Positions 26,829 through 35,600 of a stretch of DNA of 64,000 bases are shown here, piece after piece (within the stretch, counting starts at the first letter, position 1; each line of letters starts with the position of its first letter). A model generated the notes under the pieces. It did no database searches, was not told the DNA's origin, and was given only the letters and a program-made list of their open reading frames with translations. The stretch comes from Rachycentron canadum (Eukaryota > Chordata > Actinopteri > Carangiformes > Rachycentridae). Where the stretch lies: the NCBI GenBank assembly GCA_038496675.1, contig CM076666.1, positions 16,422,817-16,486,816 on the forward strand. Direction: 5' to 3'. A program made the translations under genes and the position numbers.

Positions 26829-29800
26829 AAATACACAAACTTTGTCCCAAAGGAAGATTTTATGGAGGAGGGATGTATTCACACCAGCTAAAAGAACGGT
26901 CTGTCTTGCCAAAATAATAATGAATAACTACACACACACACACACACGCGCACACACTGAGAAGAGTTGTGTGTGAGTTAATGTACGAGTCACATCTTAA
27001 TTGCGTCTTTCATATGTGTGTTTATGTGTACATTTTAAAATGACATAATATTTCATGCCTATATTAATCATGGTAGCCCTTCTGATAGAAAATGCTTATC
27101 TTGCCAGTCGGAGAGCTAATAGCCTAAGTGCTGCATCTGGTGCAAAGTGAAATCCTGTGAGCTATGATGAAATTCTTTACAAAGACACCATAGATCCTTT
27201 CAGAAGACCACAAAGTGGTTTCTTCTTTATCTTGTTTTTCATTGAGAAATGTAATTAGTTTTATTGATCTATTTCAGGTGGTGAACAGTCTTTCGTTTCC
27301 ACATTAGCGAAGCCTCTGTCTCTAAACCTGAAGAATCACTACAGCCAGACCCTGGACCAGCTCATCACCTCCACGCCCGCATATCCACTTCAGACCTCCA
27401 CCCTCTCCCCCACCGATGTGGACTGCGCTGAGTCCTACCTCAACCTACTCAACCTGGAGAACAGCACCAAACCAGCTGCGTCTGTCAACGGAGACCTGGA
27501 CCCCTTCATTAGGGCCAATGGGACGGCGGACAACAAGGAGGAGTCCTGCAATGAGATCGTCCCGTTTACGTCGAAAAATTCTGCCAGCATGGATGAAAAG
27601 TAAGATGCTTTGTGTTTTGTTGATTCCACAGTGAGAAGATAACACTTGTTAGTGCTGTAGCGACACACAGATATAATATATATAATCAGTCCTCTGGCAG
27701 TGTGTAGTGTAAACTGATCATTTTACTACAACACAATTATACATTAAGGGAGATTTTAGAAACAGGGCAAATGTCATCTTATTTAAGAGAGGAGAATAGT
27801 GATGAACGCTTATATTAATATATTGTGTCAGTCATGCTATTATTTTTGTCTTCCTTCAATTTGGGAGAAAGTCATTCTCTAAGACTTAGAATCACAGTCT
27901 GCATTATTTATAGTGAAAATGAAAGAAGAATATAATGGTTACATAGTCAGTTATGTAGCAGCTATAACTTTAGCCCTATATACTTTCAGCCTATATTTCT
28001 TGATATTCTAGCAAATTGGTTTGTTAAATGTATGCTGAATTAAATATTAGTCATTTATGTTTGTATATTAAGCACAGATGTAAAGGCAGCTGTCACTGGG
28101 ATAAACTTAAACTCAAAAATGTGATTTTTCTTAAGCAAGTTCTTGACTTATAAAGTGCATCTTTTTCACCATGGTTTCGAAGCAGATTTATTGATATTTA
28201 TGTACAATGGACATTGGAGATAATGTGCGTGGAAAGCATAAGACACACACAGAAAAGAACAGGGAAAAAAAAGTGTGTGCATCATGTTTGTGTTGCGATT
28301 TCACTGTGTTTGAGTTGTGCCTCCGAGAACATCTATGGATCTTGGCACAAATTGCTCAGTCAGGTGCCTTAATTGCCTCCATGAGATGTTGCCATTGTGT
28401 TTAGAACCTCAACCTGCGATATCAATTTTATCATTTAACTCCCCCCTCAAAAGAAAAGTTGCTTTAATGTGCAGATACACACCTAAGGTGGTACCGGTCA
28501 GTTTGTGTTTGAGTTTAACCAAGCTACACAGTGACATACGCAGCCTGTAGCTTTTAGTTGTTATTAGTGGAGAACAGCTCAACTCAGCAGAAACAGCCTC
28601 CAGCTAATGAAAGTGTGACTGTAATCGGAGGATTACAGAACTCGGGGAGAAAAGGGCTGGGGTTAGACAAACAAAGAACGGATCAGGTTTGAGGTTGAAA
28701 GAGGGAATCAGAGACGCTTGTGTGAGAGAATGAGATTTTAAAAAAACACAGAAACTCCATCAGCTTTAACTGTGTTCCAATGTTTCTATTGCATGAAATA
28801 ACTCATTCTGAGAAGCCATTAAAACAAGTCTCAGGAGGGTAGAAACTGTAAATGGAATCGTTTTCTTTTCAAATAATTTATAATGAATGTGTTTTGCTTT
28901 TCAGGGATGTTTGAGGTTCTTTTTCCTTGCTGTCACATTTTATGTCATGGAGTGCTTTCCCTACTGTACTTTAGCCTAATGTGTGAAAGCTCTGGCAAAC
29001 AGCTCAGTGATACGCAAGCAAACCTCACCATCAATGTGTATATGTTGCCATAGCATGTTATTACATTTTAATGAGCTTTTCTAATGAGCTTTTAATCTCC
29101 TTAAAGTCATCACAAAGTCTAGCAATGGTGAAACACCACATGCAGGATAAACTCTGCAGTCCTTCTTTTTTTATCTCCCTCCTTCTCTTACTCATTCTCA
29201 CACTAAATTTGTCTCTCCTCTTGCTGTTTTCTCTTTCTGAAAGCTATCCACAGTTAAATCTCCAAGGAGAGTTGATTTCAAAACAGACAAGGAGAAAAAT
29301 AAGGAGTTGGAATTGAGTCAGTGGTGTAGTGTGTATTTGGCGTTCTTGTATTTTTGTCTGCTTTGTTTGTGGGTGTGTGTATGTGTGTGCGTGTGTGTCT
29401 TTGTGTGTCAGTCTGCAACTCAGCCAGCCTCACATCCTGTGGTTTCCTGCAGTCCAGACTCCCAGCCAATCCAAGCTCCCATCCCTTCACAACCTGAAAC
29501 CCTACCCGGCTACATATGTCAGAATACAGTTTTTGTACGGTGGAGAGGGGGCGGAGGGGATAAAGAGGAAAGACAAAAGGAAACTTCAGATCTCTTCCAG
29601 AGAGAGACATCTTGTTACTGTACATTTCCATTTGAACATTTGTTTCATCTGGGAATATGTTGTGTGCCAGGATGAAGTGCCCCCCCACCCAATCCCCTTC
29701 TTTTCCCTTTATATATAATTATGTAACAGCCAGCATCTCTTTTCTGTCTCCCACTATTCCTCCCAAGCTCCTTTGTCCCACCACATTTTCTATTTTCTAT

Positions 29801-32617
29801 CTCAGTATCTGAGAGATATAGCACCAGGGCGTTTTATGTTTATGTCTTTCCCCTCCCTGCCATCCTCTTCCTCTTTCTTCCTTCCTTCCTTGACTTTTGT
29901 TTGCCTCCTCTCCCGAGTGACATGATCTTTGTGTAAATAGTGATCATAAAGTTTTATGCTCGGACACAACTGGTATATATAAAAATACTGAAAAGTTATG
30001 CCATGCTGGAAAAAAAAGTCACTGATAACTGACTCTAGCGTTTGTGCAAAGAATCCTATAAAAACATTTTGACTGTGTTAAGAATTGGTGGCTTTATGCC
30101 ACTTATGCAACTCAACTACATCTTTTAATCTCACTAAAGCATAGGAAAAAATGAGAGTTGGAGAAATGGAAACTTCAGCTTCATTGTGTTATTCTGTTTG
30201 GCCCTTGCCAAACTCCTTTGCATTACCTTTGGCACAGTCAAACCCCTGCACCCATCCCCCCTTCCTCCCCCGCTGTAAAGCAAATTTTATTGCTTCCATT
30301 TGCTTTTGTTTTCTGGATTTCCCCAGTGCATCAATGTTTACAGCTTGAGTGGCCATGTTTTATGCCCTGTGAAGGAGCAGACAGATAGCCTACACCACTG
30401 CCATCCTCTGTCGCCGCCTTTCGTCATTGTCGGGGTCCAGTCCAGTTGAGGCAAGATGAAAAAAGGGAGGACCCTTTTTTCATCTTGCCTCAACTGGACC
30501 CCAATCCCCTCCCTGCTTCAAACCCAAACGGCAGGTGTGGTGCTGGTCATGCAGAGCAGTGCAATCCGTTCGCTTCACATTATTAGTGCAATTTAGCTTT
30601 ACAGCTTTACATCACAGAGGTATTATCACCCAACATGGGCCATGTGAGTCACACTTTACATAACACAACTGGAAAACCAGGATCAGAGCAGGATGTTATA
30701 GTTGACTTGAGATACATAATTCTGAAGTGTGTTACTGTAACAAGCAGATTGTATAGAAGTGTACGAGAAAAAACTGAAATACCCTACTTCTTACTTGACT
30801 TATTGCCTCGGTAAACATTTAGTTTCTCTAATATTTGATTTATGTCACTCACATAATAGATGTGGCTATCATGTGATATCATGCTATTGTGTTTTGTTTG
30901 TTTCTTTTCGGGAGGTATGTGGTCATAAATCAAACTATCAGACAAATAAAAACTTTGATCTAATGACGGTGCAAGATCAAAAAATGTCAATGGATCAGCA
31001 AAGCTGTTACAATTCAAGGAGGAGGAAAACAAACGTGTACTGAATTTCCCATGGCAGTCCATCCAACAGTGGTAGATATATACATAAAACTTCAAATGTC
31101 AACCTCATGGTGGCGCTAGATGTAAAGTCAGGGACCAGTAGGATTTGTCATCTGGATAAAATTTGTTAGCAACTCATCCGATGGCTGTTGATACGTTTCA
31201 ATCTGGACCACAGTAACACTCCAGCCAACAGACCAACACTGCCATCTCTGCAGCCACAGCAGCGTGCCCACACAGAGCAGAAACAGACACATATGGTGGC
31301 CAGCTCATATGAACACCCAACTATGCATTATTCACAAGTGAGTCATGTTTTCCTCTGGCATGGTATAGACTGCACTCTCTGACACTCTTTCTCTGACAGA
31401 ATTGTATGTTGCATAATCACATTTCCTGACCTATCTTGTGATCTTCTCTTCCTCTTCTATCTTTTTTTTCCCCTCTTCATCATTAACATCAGCGTCCTTG
31501 TGCCAGAGCTGCACCAGCAGCATTGTTGGCCAGTAATTTGATTGCAGCAATGTGATGGGACTGTAATGGATGATGTTGCCAAGCGTTGGGGTGGAGCTGG
31601 TTCTGTCAGCTGGATTTACACACTGCCACACGCCGTTGTTCAGAGATAGGCACTGACATTTTTAAGAGGTTTGCTGCAGGACTTATCTGCTCCCAGACTC
31701 GTACCGGGCTGAATGTGATACCTGGTACAACGTCCACCTGTCACTCACTGAAAAATGCTTGACAGGCGGGGTTGCTCTTTAGAATACAGTTGTTTGAATT
31801 GAGCTGAAGTTTTGCAGACACTCTCGCGTACATGCTTAAACATCCCCCATGGATGTGTGTTCATTACTTGGCAAAAGAAAGATGCTTTTCACAAAGTCCC
31901 AGTGTCCCTTCTTCTACTTGTTCGTTCATTTGCTTTGTGTCTCTGACTTTCTGCCTGTCTGAAAAGATTTTAGGTAAGACATGACTTGATAGGAGGATAA
32001 AGATGTTTCCCTGAGACTGAGCTCTTACTGGTTTGTTACAGAAATAAGAAAGTGTTGCTGTTTTTCATGCTATTCTCTTGATTGCCTGCTGTGTTACAGT
32101 TAATTGAATGGTGAAGCAAGCATGCTGTGCTTCTGAGTCATAGAAGGCACTTCAGACATCACAGAGGGGTGGGTGGGTGGGTGGGTGGGAGGGGGGTGGT
32201 AGTTTTAACCTCTGAAACACTTTTGCAGCTTTGGTCTCTGTATTGATTTTCATTTTTGCATTCAGTTATCCCAGGAATAAAAAATTTTTAAAAAAGTATG
32301 GTCAGCGAACAGCCTGACGCACGTCTCATTTGTTTTTGTTTTTTTTTTCAGTCATGTATTCTTTCATAATGCTCAAAGGACAGATAAGATTTATGATTTA
32401 ATTGATCACCTTCCTGTCATTTTCATCTGCACAGCCCAAAGTTGTCTCAGAGGATTGCAATCCCCACAGCTGTTACACTCCCATCTCAACACAAAAGTAC
32501 AAGGACATATAACACTTTATATCCCTAATCCCTCAATTTTGTGAAGGAAACAGTTCACATAACAAACACCCTTTTGGAGGAAGGGTAATAGAGGATGTAT
32601 CAGACAGACATGCAGTG

Positions 32618-32670
<53 letters not shown>

Positions 32671-35600
32671 GTTATGTACAGTTGACTATAGTAGAATTAC
32701 AACATGGGCAAACACAAGGGCAATATTAGGTTGGAATAAAATTAAGTTGAGGAGTTTTAAAGCAACACACCACCATGAACATTTAGATTTAGACATGATG
32801 AACATCATCATCAGTGATTTTGCAGCTGAAAGAGATTGTTCTGGAAAAAAAACCTGCATTGATTGAGCGTTTAGGTGTTTGTGGGAATCTTAAGCGTCTG
32901 AGATTTGAGAATGAGCAGTGAACAGGTGTGCATTGATTTGCTACTGCATGTTGTCAGAAAAAGGAAAATGTGAATGCTCCCTTTCATTCTGTAGCTCCCT
33001 GATCCTCTGTAGTCTAACTGTCACCTCTCTTTGGTACAGGTGTGAGGACCCGCTCCTGCTCATCCTCTTCCTCATCTAACCATCCCTCATTTTCCTGTCA
33101 GTCTGCCCAACCAAACAAACCAAGCCCTCAGAATAACACCCAATCAGCAGCAGCTGCCTTAAACACATAGCTAATGCCTTCCATCGCCCCCCGTCCCCAT
33201 CCCTGTCCCTCTCATCGTTTGCTACACCAACCTGCCTCTCCCTAGCAGCCTGGGGAGCTCTCTGCCACTGACCTAAGTCCCCTTCCTCTCCTCCTCCTCT
33301 TCCTCTTCTCCTCTCTGCCCCTTCTTCTCCCTCTATGTGAGTATTACTCATGACAACCAGCATGCGGAACCGGTGTCTGTGGCACAAGCATGGGACGAGG
33401 CATGTGGTGGATGAACACTGTGGGTGTTAGCTGGCTCATGTGTGGGTCTCACCAGTGATTTCTCTGCTAATGACTACTTAATAACATTTATATGCGGATG
33501 TGGTTTTGCTAATTTGTAACCACATTAGCATTGAGGTAATTGGTGAGTCACACATGTCTAGTGCACGGTAGCACTGTCTGTTGTTTTTTTTTTTTTCTTT
33601 TGGGTATTCTACACTTTGCTGGACTATGAGAGCTTGTTTTGCCTCTCTTTTGCCAGAGGAGCAGAAATGTTCTTGTCAAAATTTGGTATTATTTTGTCAG
33701 TGGAGGTTCAGTCTGCATAGCGAAGCTGTCAGAGCAGAGGCGGGAGGGAAGTACCCCTTGATGTACCTGTCTTACACTCACTGTGTTTCAGTGGCATTTG
33801 TGTTATATTTTCGTGTTTGTTTTTGTCTTGTGCATGTTTTGCTTTCCTGAATGTTACCAAATCACCATTTTCCAGATTGAGGATGTAATAAGACAAGCCT
33901 CAGGCATGCGGCATCAGAGGTCTCACATGCTGTACGACTTCATGTTTGACCAGCAGCCAGTAGAACAGCAGCATAAAGAAATAAACCCATTTGATTTTGT
34001 GGTTGGCAATAACAGACAAAAATAGCATTTAAATAAATAACAAAGTAGTGGAATTCTATTTTATTCACAAGCAGAAAAATAAACCAGGAAGACAAACAAT
34101 TAAACTGAGTGAGGATCATGTAAAGAGGATAATGTGAATTTTGTGGCTTTGTACATGACAAATGTTGCTTTGCTGCAGCTTATTTTCGGGTGTTAGAGTT
34201 TTCCACCCACACTTAATCTTGCCACTTTAGAAGACATGAAATCATCTGCATTACTACAAAATAATAATCTTAAAAGTAAAACTCAATGAATTGCTCACTG
34301 TGATGGATTAACTAAAGTCTCTGCAAGTCCATTTTCATTTCACACTGAACTGAAAAGCACTTCTCAAATGGTAGGAATATTGTAGATATTCTTCTTTAGC
34401 AGTCATATGCAATAATATAAGTAAATGAGAGCTGCTGTAAATGGTCTGACTTGAACAGGCTTCTAATAACCTCCTTTAGTTGGAGAGCTTAGGTCCTAAA
34501 CTCACGGTATATTAAGCCCTGGAAGATTTGACAACTGTGGGTCCATATCATTGTCAAACGTGTGATCCCAGGCCTTAGCTGCCACACTGTGCACCTAAGA
34601 GAGGAATATTCTGCAAAAATATGTCTAAAGTGGAATTAATCCATAGACAGGGATTTTAAAAGGTGGTCTATAAGCAACATATAATCACAATTTTCTACTC
34701 ACAGCAAATGAAGTAATGTCTCAAATACTATACAGCTCATAAATAAAGAAAACCAAATTTATCATTTAGGGCTCAAAATAACATTGCTGGTCTTGGTCAT
34801 TGCCACAGACAGGCTAATATTGATGTCCAAAATTGCACAAATATGGCATGAATTATTAAACTGAGTGGAATTGACCTTTATATCAATTAATTTGTCCTTG
34901 CTTGTTATATGGTTGCGTGGGACAGAATTTCCAGAGGCTAAAGGAAAAAGACCAGTTCCATGGTAGGTAGGCTGTCTGAGAGGAGAGCAAGATGAGTGGA
35001 GAGACAAAATAGAATAATCAACAGAGAGGCAGAGAAAAGGGAAGGAAAAACTGAGGAGAGGGAGATGGGGCAGAGAGGGGCGTCAGTGTGACAGACAAGA
35101 GGTTTGCTGACTCAAAGTTATGATAATGAGTCTGGGAAGGAAAGCAGCCTGCCTCTTGATCTTGATGCAAATTAATCTCCACATCCTGGCAACGAATACA
35201 TGCAAAAATAACATGATACCACAGCAGAATCAAAACTTTAAACTGTAGTGTTTGTGTGTGTAAACCACAAAGAAAAGGTTACCCCAGGGGCGAAAACAAT
35301 AGTATTAAAGTATACAAGGGTTTGCTTTTGCTTCAAGAAAATGATCTCAGCTATTTTATCACTCGGTGTCAATTTATTAATGTCATTTATTCAAGTTGTA
35401 TAAAATCTTGTTTCATCTTTCTACCTTTCGGCTGCTTTTATCATTATATACTCTCACTCAAGCAAAGAGCAGACATTTGGCAGCTTGACCCAGCCTCTAT
35501 GTGCTGTAGGCTATTAGCTGCCATGGCCTGTGCCACTGTTTTGATCGGTACTTTCATCTGAATGCAATGGTGCGCTCAGTCCAGCTGTTATCCCTACTTA

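Larger units (their letters stand above)
25650..27277 (+). other. Intron of nos1ap-like gene
   Basis: AT-rich, with two CA microsatellites (26791-26820 and about 26931-26957). No terminal exon encoding the mammalian-type EIAV tail was found here. Confidence 0.75.

Noticed and set aside
33076..33387. Arg/Glu-rich minus-strand frame
   Set aside because: It is the reverse shadow of a pyrimidine-rich stretch and codes only low-complexity sequence.
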